Positions 13,430 to 23,874 of a stretch of DNA of 64,000 bases are shown here, one piece after another. Below the pieces are notes generated by a model. The model searched no databases. It was given only the letters and a program-made list of their open reading frames with translations, and was not told the origin of the DNA. A program made the translations under genes and the position numbers. The DNA is from Volvox africanus (taxonomy: Eukaryota > Chlorophyta > Chlorophyceae > Chlamydomonadales > Volvocaceae): the NCBI GenBank assembly GCA_030268105.1, contig BSDZ01000019.1, positions 1,652,001-1,716,000 on the forward strand, read 5' to 3'. Position 1 is the first letter of the stretch, and every line of letters starts with the position of its first letter.

Positions 13430-14222
13430 GTAACGCCAGTGAGTTCAGTGGCTTTTGGTATAGCATATATAGGATTATATGGTGGTGTAGCAATGTTGCA
13501 TTCATTATCTTTTGTGTATAAAATGCTTATAACTTTATATATGCTTTATTATAAAAATATGTGAAATCATCCGTGTCATTCATGTACTTCGCATCATGTC
13601 ATATCTTGACACAAGATACCTAAGATCCTAAGATCTAAGATCTAAGATCTACCTAAGATCCTAAGATCTAAGATCCTAAGATAATGTAACACAAATATGA
13701 TTACCATAGATTCTTGGGAATAAATCCTGCGTTTTCTCACGGATTGCCATGGACTTCGCAGCACTTGCGTCATAGTTGAGCAAGAGCTTGAGAGTGCTTG
13801 AAGTTCCTTTGTGTGACACGACGCACGGTTGAATCTGTATGTTTCTAATCACCTAGCTGGATTATATCGAGCGAGCTGGACATACCCACCGGCAAGAATG
13901 GCTGGACTCCAGCTACCTGTGAATAGCATGTTCCTGTAGGCATGTTGTTCGTAGGAAGCTGAGCTAATGATAATAAACATCAAATCATGTGCATTGTCCC
14001 TGCATACTTTCACAGGGCAGCAAGCATGGTGTCTAGGACCCATGGATTGGTGTCACGTCCTGTGTGACTGTGTGACCTGATGATAGCCACATATGCAAAG
14101 CTTGCATGATGACATGGTGCAGCATGTGTATTCCCACAAATCATGGTTAGACGGCCTTAAGGTAAGTATGTGACACTTGTGTAAGTATGTGTTATATCAT
14201 GACATACGCTATTGTGCTGCAG

Positions 14223-15946
14223 GCACATCACCGCTGCCACCTTCGCCGCCCCCTCGCCCTCCTCGGCCAAGTCCTCCTCCTCTACCGCCATCACCCCCAC
14301 CGATTCCACCAAGTCCAGCGCCTCCGGCACCCAGGCCCCCGCGTCCATCCACAGTCGGTGAGCCTTACTATGATCAGTGGCACTTGTTCCTGCTCACGCA
14401 TGCATCCGTTTTGTTTACAAAGAACTGCAATGCTTCATAGCTCATCCCTGAATCCAGTATCGCAAACTTGTTTTCTACTGATGGCCGACATGTATACATT
14501 TGATCATGAACACGCACTGGCTTGCAATCGAATGGGAACAAGGTTGCAATTATGACGACTGCTGGCTGCACTCATCAAGGCAATCCTTTATTTGCTAATC
14601 GCCTACTGTGCGTGAGCGTAGTTTCTTGTTACAAATATAGGCTGTACGTATGCATAGCCACGCATGGACGTTTTCAGATATGTAGAGGGATGAGGAATGG
14701 AGGTATCAACGGGCCTCACATGGGGTGAAGCACCTGGCTGCTGTGGATATCGTGTAACGTATATGTACCTAACTATCCCGAGCAGGGGGCCATATGGGTA
14801 CCTGACTAGCATCATGCTGTATCTAGATGGGGCTAATGGGGGCGTCCTTGGTATCCAGCTAGATGCATGCGGCTGCTACATACCCATGGGTAGCCGAATA
14901 CAGCTAAGGAGGTCGACCTTCTCCTAACCCCCTAAACCCTTAACCCTTGACCCTCCCTACAACCCTAAGCCATCCCGCACAGCTGCTCGTTAATGCTATT
15001 AACAACGTTCGCCTGCGTGTTGTGTTGTTTGTCCGTAGGCAACCTGGCCTTGGGCAAGGTGGCTTACGTATCAAGTCCATCAAATACATATTCGGCCAGT
15101 TATGCAGTCGATGGTAACCTGTTGACGTCGTCTTATTCTGGCGGATATGATGACCCCGCCAAATGGTTATCAGTGGACCTGGGCGGGGTGTGGGACATCA
15201 GCCGTATCCTGGTCTGGCCCTACCAGTACTGCTGCTGGTACTACAATGAGAACATAGAAGTTCGTGTTGGCTTGCGGAACATCAGCTCAGCAGACGACAC
15301 ATACGCCATTGGGGACAACCAGCTGGTGTGGAAGCAGAACGGGAGCACTCCTGGCAACCCAGACGCTCCAACAGACCCATTCGTGATCAATCTGCAGCCT
15401 GCAGTCAAGGGCCGCTGGGTCACAGTGCAGAACTTCTATGCTTACCAGTGTAAGTGTGCGTGGGAGTAGTGTAGGATCATTTGAGATCGTCACATCTCAA
15501 ATGAAAGACCTGTATCTTAGCTTCATGCCCCTATTTGTTTGAATGTATGTGCCTGCTGCTGGTATTTATATATGTATGCTACATATAAAATATAAAGCAC
15601 CAAAGAGAGTGTTATCTATCATATTGACGACGGATCCGCACTGAATATCCAAAAACAAATAATACAGGTGGACGGTTTATTTCAGGATATGATGAAGAAC
15701 ATACATAGAACATACCTCCGCTGCAGACCAACGGTGCAGATAGACCAACGGTGCAGATATACCAACGGCGTACATGCAGTGCATCGACTGCTGGTTCATT
15801 GCTTGCCAAATATATATTCAAGCTGCATTCATAATGAATGAACGGATCTGATACAACAAATGAAGGTTTTTCATCTGTCATTACATACTTCTTATGTATG
15901 CCGTTTTAGCAACCTACATCCATATATTATTTGAAAACACACACAC

Positions 15947-15988
<42 letters not shown>

Positions 15989-16235
15989 TCATATATGTAT
16001 ATGTATATGCATGCATGGATGGATGTATATGCTGTTGAGCCTAATACTTATAACGGTTACTATTATATATGTCAGCCCGGTAGATGTTGATGAGGTCATT
16101 GCTTACCCAAACAAGTCATGCATATCCTGCCTCCACATCAACAACTGGGAGTCGTGCTTACAGCCTTCATCATTCCCCATCATTCCCTGTGCTGCTCAGG
16201 GGCATACCTCTACATTGCTGAGGTTGAAGTCTACG
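14223..16235 (+). CDS. Repeat module 6: Pro-rich linker + F5/8C domain
   Basis: Exons A 14223-14357, B 15039-15449 and C 16200-16235 keep phase-1 junctions. The encoded module is the same as copy 1. A private base change (GCATTTGCG instead of GCACTTGCG, near 16570) lies in the C-A intron. Confidence 0.78.
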
Positions 16236-17028
16236 GTAACGCCAGTGAGTTCAGTGGCTTTTGGTATAGCATATATAGGATTATATGGTGGTGTAGCAAT
16301 GTTGCATTCATTATCTTTTGTGTATAAAATGCTTATAACTTTATATATGCTTTATTATAAAAATATGTGAAATCATCCGTGTCATTCATGTACTTCGCAT
16401 CATGTCATATCTTGACACAAGATACCTAAGATCCTAAGATCTAAGATCTAAGATCTACCTAAGATCCTAAGATCTAAGATCCTAAGATAATGTAACACAA
16501 ATATGATTACCATAGATTCTTGGGAATAAATCCTGCGTTTTCTCACGGATTGCCATGGACTTCGCAGCATTTGCGTCATAGTTGAGCAAGAGCTTGAGAG
16601 TGCTTGAAGTTCCTTTGTGTGACACGACGCACGGTTGAATCTGTATGTTTCTAATCACCTAGCTGGATTATATCGAGCGAGCTGGACATACCCACCGGCA
16701 AGAATGGCTGGACTCCAGCTACCTGTGAATAGCATGTTCCTGTAGGCATGTTGTTCGTAGGAAGCTGAGCTAATGATAATAAACATCAAATCATGTGCAT
16801 TGTCCCTGCATACTTTCACAGGGCAGCAAGCATGGTGTCTAGGACCCATGGATTGGTGTCACGTCCTGTGTGACTGTGTGACCTGATGATAGCCACATAT
16901 GCAAAGCTTGCATGATGACATGGTGCAGCATGTGTATTCCCACAAATCATGGTTAGACGGCCTTAAGGTAAGTATGTGACACTTGTGTAAGTATGTGTTA
17001 TATCATGACATACGCTATTGTGCTGCAG

Positions 17029-18255
17029 GCACATCACCGCTGCCACCTTCGCCGCCCCCTCGCCCTCCTCGGCCAAGTCCTCCTCCTCTACCGCCATCAC
17101 CCCCACCGATTCCACCAAGTCCAGCGCCTCCGGCACCCAGGCCCCCGCGTCCATCCACAGTCGGTGAGCCTTACTATGATCAGTGGCACTTGTTCCTGCT
17201 CACGCATGCATCCGTTTTGTTTACAAAGAACTGCAATGCTTCATAGCTCATCCCTGAATCCAGTATCGCAAACTTGTTTTCTACTGATGGCCGACATGTA
17301 TACATTTGATCATGAACACGCACTGGCTTGCAATCGAATGGGAACAAGGTTGCAATTATGACGACTGCTGGCTGCACTCATCAAGGCAATCCTTTATTTG
17401 CTAATCGCCTACTGTGCGTGAGCGTAGTTTCTTGTTACAAATATAGGCTGTACGTATGCATAGCCACGCATGGACGTTTTCAGATATGTAGAGGGATGAG
17501 GAATGGAGGTATCAACGGGCCTCACATGGGGTGAAGCACCTGGCTGCTGTGGATATCGTGTAACGTATATGTACCTAACTATCCCGAGCAGGGGGCCATA
17601 TGGATACCTGACTAGCATCATGCTGTATCTAGATGGGGCTAATGGGGGCGTCCTTGGTATCCAGCTAGATGCATGCGGCTGCTACATACCCATGGGTAGC
17701 CGAATACAGCTAAGGAGGTCGACCTTCTCCTAACCCCCTAAACCCTTAACCCTTGACCCTCCCTACAACCCTAAGCCATCCCGCACAGCTGCTCGTTAAT
17801 GCTATTAACAACGTTCGCCTGCGTGTTGTGTTGTTTGTCCGTAGGCAACCTGGCCTTGGGCAAGGTGGCTTACGTATCAAGTCCATCAAATACATATTCG
17901 GCCAGTTATGCAGTCGATGGTAACCTGTTGACGTCGTCTTATTCTGGCGGATATGATGACCCCGCCAAATGGTTATCAGTGGACCTGGGCGGGGTGTGGG
18001 ACATCAGCCGTATCCTGGTCTGGCCCTACCAGTACTGCTGCTGGTACTACAATGAGAACATAGAAGTTCGTGTTGGCTTGCGGAACATCAGCTCAGCAGA
18101 CGACACATACGCCATTGGGGACAACCAGCTGGTGTGGAAGCAGAACGGGAGCACTCCTGGCAACCCAGACGCTCCAACAGACCCATTCGTGATCAATCTG
18201 CGGCCTGCAGTCAAGGGCCGCTGGGTCACAGTGCAGAACTTCTATGCTTACCAGT
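17029..18255 (+). CDS. Repeat module 7 (truncated): linker exon and first F5/8C exon only
   Basis: Exons A 17029-17163 and B 17845-18255 are intact with normal splice signals, and B carries the Arg variant (18202) seen in module 2. The following intron is broken at about 18380 by a foreign insertion. The homologous sequence resumes only in diverged form and stops before exon C. No exon encoding the AEVEVYG end of the domain is found downstream, so this module cannot be completed within the window. It marks the right-hand edge of the array. Confidence 0.7.
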
Positions 18256-18380
18256 GTAAGTGTGCGTGGGAGTAGTGTAGGATCATTTGAGATCGTCACA
18301 TCTCAAATGAAAGACCTGTATCTTAGCTTCATGCCCCTATTTGTTTGAATGTATGTGCCTGCTGCTGGTATTTATATATG

Positions 18381-18729
18381 TGTGTAGGATAGGGGGGTAC
18401 ATCACCCGTTGCCACTAACCTGGCAGTCCCTACCTTCCCTGGTGTTTCGGGGCACCCTCATCCAGTCTCCCATGCCGACCTCTCCGAAATCAGTGGTTTT
18501 CCCAGGTTCAGCACCCACCACCAGCATCCAGCGGAATCTGCCGAATCAAATAAGGCGTCAACCCCGCTACTGGTCAGCTCGCAGGTCACTTTAAATGGGG
18601 TCATCGATGTCCATCGACATGGGGGCACCCTGCCCTTAACATTAGGGTCTTTGGCCCGCTCTCGGTTGGGGTAGAACCTGGAATTCCAGGGGCATAATTG
18701 TCGTGCCATAGCATTCGTGCCTGAACACG
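18381..18729 (-). mobile_element. Short non-LTR-like element copy A
   Basis: This sequence interrupts the seventh repeat unit between ...TTTATATATG and TATGCATATAAAA, with TATG as a possible short target duplication. About 290 bp of it is an inverted copy of 19014-19307. Read on the minus strand, both copies end in ...CCTATCCTACACA, a CA-rich tail. This copy extends about 57 nt further at the other end. A common tail with variable 5' truncation is the pattern left by target-primed reverse transcription (LINE/SINE). No reading frame or pol III box was recognised, so the family is unknown. Confidence 0.6.
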
Positions 18730-19013
18730 TATGCATATAAAATATAAAGCACCAAAGAGAGTGTCATCTATCATACTGACGACGGATCCGCACTGAATAT
18801 CCAAAATCAAGTAATACTGGTGGATGGTTTATTTCAGGATATGATGAAGAACATACATAGAACATACCTCCGCTGCAGACCAACGGTGCAGATAGACCAA
18901 CGGTGCAGATAGACCAACGGCGTACATGCAGTGCATCGACTGCTGGTTCATTGCTTGCCAAATATATATTCAAGCTGCATTCATAAGGACTGGACGGATC
19001 TGATACAACAAAT
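18730..19013 (+). repeat. Diverged remnant of the 2.8 kb unit (intron B-C)
   Basis: After the first insertion, sequence homologous to unit positions about 1583-1860 resumes. It carries many substitutions (for example AAATCAAGTAATACTGG for AAAACAAATAATACAGG), whereas units 1-7 up to 18380 are nearly identical to each other. This piece has therefore escaped the homogenisation that keeps the array uniform. It holds no exon. Confidence 0.85.
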
Positions 19014-19307
19014 ACCCCGTCCGAGAGCGGGCAAAAGACCTTAAAGTTAAGGGCAGGGTGCCCCCATGTCGATGGAGGGTGACGACCCCAATTAAAGTGA
19101 CCTGCGAGCTAACCAGGAGCGGAGTTGACGCCTTAGTTGATTCGGCAGATTCCGCTGGATGCTGGTGGTGGGTGCTGAACTTGGGAAAACCACAGATTTC
19201 GGAGAAGTCGGCATGGGAGACTGAATGAGGGTGCCCCGAAACACCGGGGAAGGTAGGGACTGCCAGGTTAGTGGCTACGGGTGATGTACCCCCCTATCCT
19301 ACACACA
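19014..19307 (+). mobile_element. Short non-LTR-like element copy B, 294 bp, with 9-bp target duplication
   Basis: It is flanked on both sides by ACAACAAAT (19005-19013 and 19308-19316), a perfect 9-bp target duplication of repeat-unit sequence. It starts ACCCCGTCCGAG and ends CCTATCCTACACACA. It is inverted and homologous to 18381-18672 and shorter at its 5' end. The termini are not inverted repeats, which argues against a MITE and for a LINE/SINE-type insertion. Confidence 0.75.
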
Positions 19308-19316
19308 ACAACAAAT

Positions 19317-19440
19317 GAAGGTTTTTCATCTGTCATTATATAATTCTTATCATGCCGTTTTAGCAATCTACATGCATATATACATATATGTTTTTGTATA
19401 TATGGATGGATATATAGGCTGTTGGGCTTTATACTTGTTG
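19317..19440 (+). repeat. Last diverged piece of the 2.8 kb unit
   Basis: Sequence starting GAAGGTTTTTCATCTGTCATT matches unit positions from about 1862 on. It decays through the TATA/CATA microsatellite and is lost after GGCTGTTGGGCTT. The homologous exon C is not reached. This is the right boundary of array homology. Confidence 0.8.
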
Positions 19441-19793
19441 TAGCAGTAGTCTTAAGGATGCTGGGAGTTGTATCGAAAGGATCGACTTCGTCGACCGAAA
19501 GAAGACTCGCAAGTATGACATTTCAGCAAATTGGTACACCTTATCGGAAGCAGTGGTGGCGAAGTCTTGAACTCTGACCAACTATCCTTCTAAAAGTATT
19601 TTGTCTTTCCAAAGCACTCCACCATGGAGACGTTTATTTTGGTACACCTGTCAATGTACGATGTTTTGCTTTTGTGTATCGTAATTTGTTCAGGCATCAT
19701 GCTTATCGCATGATTACCTATGAACATTTGTACCCTTGAGTTATGTAGTGTTTTTAATTCCACTTCTTAAATCAAACCATCTCGTAACCGTTA
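19441..19793. other. Unassigned spacer
   Basis: No recognised gene. A short open stretch on the + strand (about 19451-19568) reads KDAGSCIERIDFVDRK and onward to a stop. It looks vaguely coding but has no recognised homolog. The rest is AT-rich and featureless to the eye. Confidence 0.4.
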
Positions 19794-20035
19794 TCATCTC
19801 CTCTTTGGTGGGGTTCCATCATCAGCAGGTTTGGGTCGTGCTTTGGCTTTTAATTTCCGCTCATATGCATCAATGGCGTCTGTCAAAGGAGCGGATTGTC
19901 TCAGTGATGCCTCATGTTAACAAGTGTTATGGGTGGAATCACATTCTTTCCATTTGATAAGGTACTCTCGATGAGTTGTGCCTTTCCCCCCATGGATCGA
20001 GACGTCCCTGTGGTCTGCAAGGGCTTCAACCATGG
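19794..20035 (-). pseudogene. Fossil chromodomain C-terminus of a Ty3/gypsy element
   Basis: On the minus strand the sequence reads HREYLIKWKECDSTHNT, then a stop where Trp-Glu would stand, then HEASLRQ and a basic KAKARPKP tail. YLIKWK...STHNTW is the core of chromovirus chromodomains, which steer integration to marked chromatin. At least one nonsense change is present. It lies directly downstream of the RT fragment at 20180-20990, with RNase H and integrase missing, so it is the tail of a heavily deleted element. Confidence 0.7.
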
Positions 20036-20174
20036 CAACATGCCTATAATACCAATCTCACGTATATATCAGTGCAGGATAATTCAAATATATATAAAGA
20101 TGTCTTTAATGATCATAATGCATTCAATTTATGGGTCAGCAAGCGTCTTGTCAGGCCGCATCGACGATAAATGA

Positions 20175-20995
20175 GCCATAAAACAGCAGAACTGGTGCTT
20201 GTGTCAAGGCATGTTTCACACCCTGGAAGGCTGCCGTCCAACGGAAGGGCATTTTCTCATTGGTAAGGGTTGTGAGTGGGGTCACAAGGGAGGAATAAAC
20301 CTCCTGAAATAATTGGCTAAGCCAAGGAACACCTGCAGTTTCTTTAAATCCGTGGGGACGGCCAGTCTTTAATGACTGATACTTATTGTTCGTCCACCTT
20401 TAACCCTTCACAGCCCAGGAAATGCAGCTCCACCCGGTTGAACTGACATTTCGACAAGTTTGCCTTGAATTGGTGCTTTCTGAGCAAGGACAATACCAGA
20501 TGGAGATGCTGTCCATGCTCGGCCGGGGTCTTACTAAAGACCAATATATCATCCAAGTACATTAGCACAAATTTGCCAATGTTGTCAGCAAATACACGAT
20601 TATAACTGTTTGGAACGTTGCAGGGGCATTGGTGAGTCCAAAGCAAAGTACCTTGAACTGGTGTATTGGCCCATGCCTGGGGCAATGATGGCCCTCTCCT
20701 CCATATCTTCAGGAGAGATTTGAATCTGGTGATACCACTGCTGTAAGTCCAGGGAGCAAACAGTGTAGCTCCTTGGAGTTTATCGAGAAGGTCTGTAGTA
20801 TTCGGAATAGGATACCATCTTTTAACGGTGATCCTATAAAGAGCACGGTAATCTAAAGACCATGCAAAGACCTTGCCCATTTGCCTATTCGATAAAGATA
20901 ACCGGCGCCCCGTAGGGTGAGGTTGAGGGTTCAATATCACCCTTATCAAGCAATTTGGTGACTTGCTTTTGCATCTCTTGTTGTTCTAATTGGGT
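20175..20995 (-). pseudogene. Degenerate Ty3/gypsy reverse transcriptase
   Basis: On the minus strand the RT core motif YLDDILVFS is clear, preceded by TTDLLDKLQGATLF and followed by HLHLVLSLLRKHQFKANLSKCQF and, after frame changes, the KKLQVFLGLANYF-like connection and PLTTLTNEKMPFRW. The fingers and palm regions are broken by several frameshifts. The sequence is distinct from the younger family at 23051-58760 and represents an older, different lineage. Confidence 0.85.
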
Positions 20996-21199
20996 TAACC
21001 GGTATGTCCGCTTAGCGGGTGGTACTGCACCATCCACTAGGGGAATCGTGTGGCCAACATCACAGTCGGGAGGTAACCCTGTGAGTTCCTCGACGACATC
21101 TTGGTATTCCTCCAGTAGTTCCGAGATTGTTGCATCTGGAAGAAGATCATTCCCGCCAGGTGGTATTAGGAGCTGTATTTCGTGAAGGGAGCTCTTCCT

Positions 21200-21790
21200 G
21201 TTGCACTAGGAGGAGATAACTTCGTGCTCATTTAGCAATTTGTTTCACAGAGGCCCTAGTGGACACTGTTTATACAGTAGTCGCTGCATAAAGGGTAGCT
21301 GTGACATAACTGATGAGGGTTTTAACATCTAGATTGTCGTCAATAACCGGAGTGTACATGTGTACACCGTGTTTGGCAGTTTACACAGTATGTGTATGGG
21401 TTGCCCAACACATGGCGGCCTTGCATCTTTCCAACCAGTCATTAGCCAGGATGATTTCAACACCTGGTATCTCTTGCTTTAAGACAAGTAGTTTGACTGT
21501 ATCATGGAACTTGCAGGTTGGTAACAACATAACCTTCCATTAACTCAATATTACCAGTGGCCACCCTTACGGAGCTGGTGAACCTATTTTTGAGTGTAAG
21601 AGCCATTTTCTTAAAGGCTTCAAGGGATATAAACCCATCTGAGGTGCCTTTACGATCAGCACCAGCCATTACTTTGCAGGCAATTTGGCACAGGCGAGCA
21701 TCAAAGGTTATGGAAGGGATGTTACCCACCATGGAGTTTGTGACTAGCCATCCGCTAGTCGTACCACAGCTGAATAGGCTATGGGACACC
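21200..21790 (-). pseudogene. Degenerate Ty3/gypsy protease region
   Basis: On the minus strand TSDGFISLEAFKKM corresponds to the residues just after the DTG of gypsy retropepsins, but the catalytic DTG itself is garbled (AGADRKG). Downstream IILANDWLE matches the protease-end ILGxDWL motif. Stops and frameshifts separate it from the RT fragment. It belongs to the same fossil element as 20175-20995. Confidence 0.65.
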
Positions 21791-22365
21791 TGGCATTAGA
21801 TCTCTCACTCTTATAGTTCTGCGCTTCAGGAATTATTTGGTACCTGGTGCATATGTTTTGATCAGGCGAAAGCCTGATGCTCCCATGCTGCACTCAATTT
21901 GACTCCACTTTGGGGCAACAAAGACTATCAAAATATTTTCTGGATCTTAGTGTTTGCAGGAGATGTAGTGGTTTGCCATTTGCAATTTGATCATATGGAG
22001 GATTTATCTATGTAAACTCCACCGAGACATTACAGTCAAAGAATAAGCTGATGGTGAGACAAAACGTGGGCAGAGACTGTTATCCCCTATAACAAGCGGC
22101 GTTAAATGTAAATTGACGGTCGATTTGAGCCTCAACCCGACGAAATTTGTCAGGCTGGAACATCCGATCACCACGGGGGTTATCGGTCATTGGCAAAACA
22201 AACTCTCCATAAGGCCCAATGGCCTTAGCGAGTCCTCCTACAAGGCGCTTGCCCTTCAACATGGCAATCGGAGAGCTGTCTGAATCAGCTACCGTTAACT
22301 GCAGTGTGTCCTGATCCAGATGTGGTGATCGTGAACCCAGAGCATTTCGCCGTTGCCTTAAATAT
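21791..22365 (-). other. Unassigned decayed sequence, possibly fossil gag
   Basis: An open stretch on the minus strand at 22080-22262 contains LVGGLAKAIGPYGEFVLPM and a basic end. It has no recognised homolog. Position upstream of the fossil protease suggests gag or an acquired segment, but nothing decisive such as a zinc knuckle is seen. Confidence 0.35.
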
Positions 22366-22410
22366 GACCCTAAACATTGCGTTGGGCAACGTTTCTGTGA
22401 TCTCGCCTTG
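22343..22410 (-). pseudogene. Short IF-1-like (infA-like) stretch
   Basis: Minus-strand positions 22407-22366 read GEITETLPNAMFRV, which matches the N-terminal signature of bacterial/plastid translation initiation factor IF-1 (G-x-V-x-E-x-LPNAMFRV). One frame over, NGEMLWVH follows where IF-1 has NG-x-x-x-L-x-H. The remainder of the domain is not recognisable and stops follow. It could be a decayed nuclear or plastid-derived infA copy, or chance similarity within a fossil gag. Confidence 0.35.
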
Positions 22411-22736
22411 CATTTGAATTTGGCATAACCAGTTTAACGGTTTACACACCTCCATAAGTTTGCCAGGGTCCGACTCCTGCATTTTGGACTCAAGCTTGGC
22501 TAGCAGCAAGCGCCGTCTTCTTCACCTCAGCCTTGATAGCCTTGGTGCAGCCCACTAAATGGTCTACCCAAGACTGACCTGGCTTCTTGAAGCCATGGCA
22601 ATATTGGCAAAGGCTGACGACAGGCCCACTCGGTTAAAATCCCGGAGATCCCCATAATACTCGCCAGCCCGCAAGGGTGGAGTAACCATAATAATAATAA
22701 TAATAAATACTCGCACGTATAGCACTACACAAATGC
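22411..22736 (-). other. Unassigned decayed sequence with (ATA)n microsatellite
   Basis: Minus-strand open sequence (LLAKLESKMQESDPGK and neighbours, about 22411-22509) is not recognised. A short ATA trinucleotide repeat lies at about 22690-22710 next to the end of the copia fragment. No LTR of the copia element was identified here. Confidence 0.4.
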
Positions 22737-23050
22737 TTACTCAGCCAATCCCATTGCCATAATGCACATCCTAAATTTGATCTCTCCAAGTGCCTTATTA
22801 ATCACATCTGCCATCATATCATCCGTCGAACAGTGAGACAGGGCAATTTCCTTCCTAGAGACTCGCTCCCGTACTAAGTGATGCTGCATGATGTGCTCAG
22901 AACGAACTGACGTTCTCGGGTTGTTCCCAATGCTCATTGCCCCCTGGGAATCCGTCCGAATCTCTATAGCTTCTGACCCCAAACAAAGGTCTCCCACCAG
23001 CTTGCAAAGCCAAAGCGCCTCCCGTACTGCAGCTGCTGTGGCCTGGTACT
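22737..23050 (-). pseudogene. Ty1/copia polyprotein C-terminus (RNase H end), broken by gypsy insertion
   Basis: Minus strand reads EYQATAAAVREALWL at its upstream edge, then EIRTDSQGAMSIGNNPR, SEHIMQHHLVRERV, HCSTDDMMADVINKALG and a stop at 22737. This is the typical end of a copia RNase H. The upstream part is cut at 23050 where an LTR begins. The RT part of a copia gene on the same strand resumes at 58761-59284, so the two pieces were probably one gene, but about 100 codons between ...HRALV and EYQAT are missing. Confidence 0.85.
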
Positions 23051-23874
23051 TGTTGTACCTCTCGTTCGCGTTTGCTCATGAGTATCTGCACGTCTGGAGA
23101 CTATCGACACCGATGCGCGAGCACTTGCAAGTACAGCAAGGCAAGCGAGAGCAAACAGAGACAGCGGAAGACTTCAAGATGAAGAGAGATATAACTTACG
23201 GTCTTACAGATCAGAATGATGCAATGGACGAAATCGCCGTCAGCGCCGGAAGCAAGCAATCATCACGCGGCGGTGATTAGCGAAGTTCAGGCTTAGCTCG
23301 GGCTAAGTAGAATAGTGTATAGAAATAGTAATATAGAACACACGAGTGTTCTCCGGTATCGAATGTCTTATCTTGCTTAGCCGTCCTCGCATCTGTTATA
23401 CTCGCAGCATCGCAGTGCCGTACGATTCACATTAGGAGGCCGATCCTAGATGTGACAACCCTACTGCGTCTAGGCGATGTCTACGCATAATAACGTATAA
23501 GCCTTTCCGGCATTCGCATGATGCAAGGGTCCGGATAACGATATCCGGTTGCAGGGCATGCATCACGACGAGTGCGGCGCTCTTAACGTGTGCTGTAATG
23601 AAGTAATATTATATCAGATAATATTACTTATCGTTTCGTAGCACGAGCATAATGCGCACTTCAATGATTCGGTCATTCATGCATGCTAGGCGGATTTGCC
23701 ATGATGCGATGTCGCGATGGATAATGACAACATGCCAGATGCATATATAAATGTATGCGAATACATTTATATCATAATGATTCATTCATATGTAATGCGT
23801 TCATCACAAAAGCACTTCGCCTCGTAGGATCGCGTCGACCTACGCGTCGGCGGGAAATGAACCGTAGCACAACA
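23051..23874 (-). repeat. LTR-a: 3' LTR of gypsy X
   Basis: 824 bp, TGTTGTACC...GTAGCACAACA in window orientation (TG...CA termini on either strand). It contains five perfect short inverted repeats: 23292-23307, 23336-23351, 23531-23548, 23601-23629 and 23745-23772. It is nearly identical to LTR-g (51289-52112), its 5' partner. It abuts copia sequence at 23050; the flanking GTACT does not match the ACTAG after LTR-h, so no target duplication surrounds the X+W pair. Confidence 0.95.

Larger units (their letters stand above)
1..18380 (+). repeat. Tandem array of a ~2.8 kb exon-bearing unit (6 full + 1 partial copies)
   Basis: Seven head-to-tail copies start at 1, 2789, 5595, 8389, 11195, 14001 and 16807. 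The period is 2788, 2806, 2794, 2806, 2806 and 2806 bp; the differences are multiples of 6 and trace to a hexamer microsatellite in one intron. Elsewhere the copies differ at only a handful of bases, introns included, so the amplification is recent or the copies are being homogenised. Position 1 is an arbitrary phase of the unit, so further copies probably lie upstream. Each unit contains three coding exons and three introns of about 680, 730 and 790 nt. The seventh copy is interrupted at about 18380, and what follows is clearly diverged. Copy number could be affected by assembly of near-identical repeats. Confidence 0.97.

Noticed and set aside
1..18380. CRISPR array or centromeric satellite
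   Set aside because: Unit length of 2.8 kb, conserved exons with splice sites and a eukaryotic context do not fit either.
18381..19307. MITE pair forming one inverted-repeat transposon
   Set aside because: Copy B has its own 9-bp target duplication and lacks terminal inverted repeats, so the two are independent insertions.
23041..23280. 76-residue + strand open frame (LYLSFAFAHEYLHVW...) present in most LTRs
   Set aside because: It is antisense to the element, lies inside the LTR and is shifted or broken in LTR-h; no sign of coding selection is visible.
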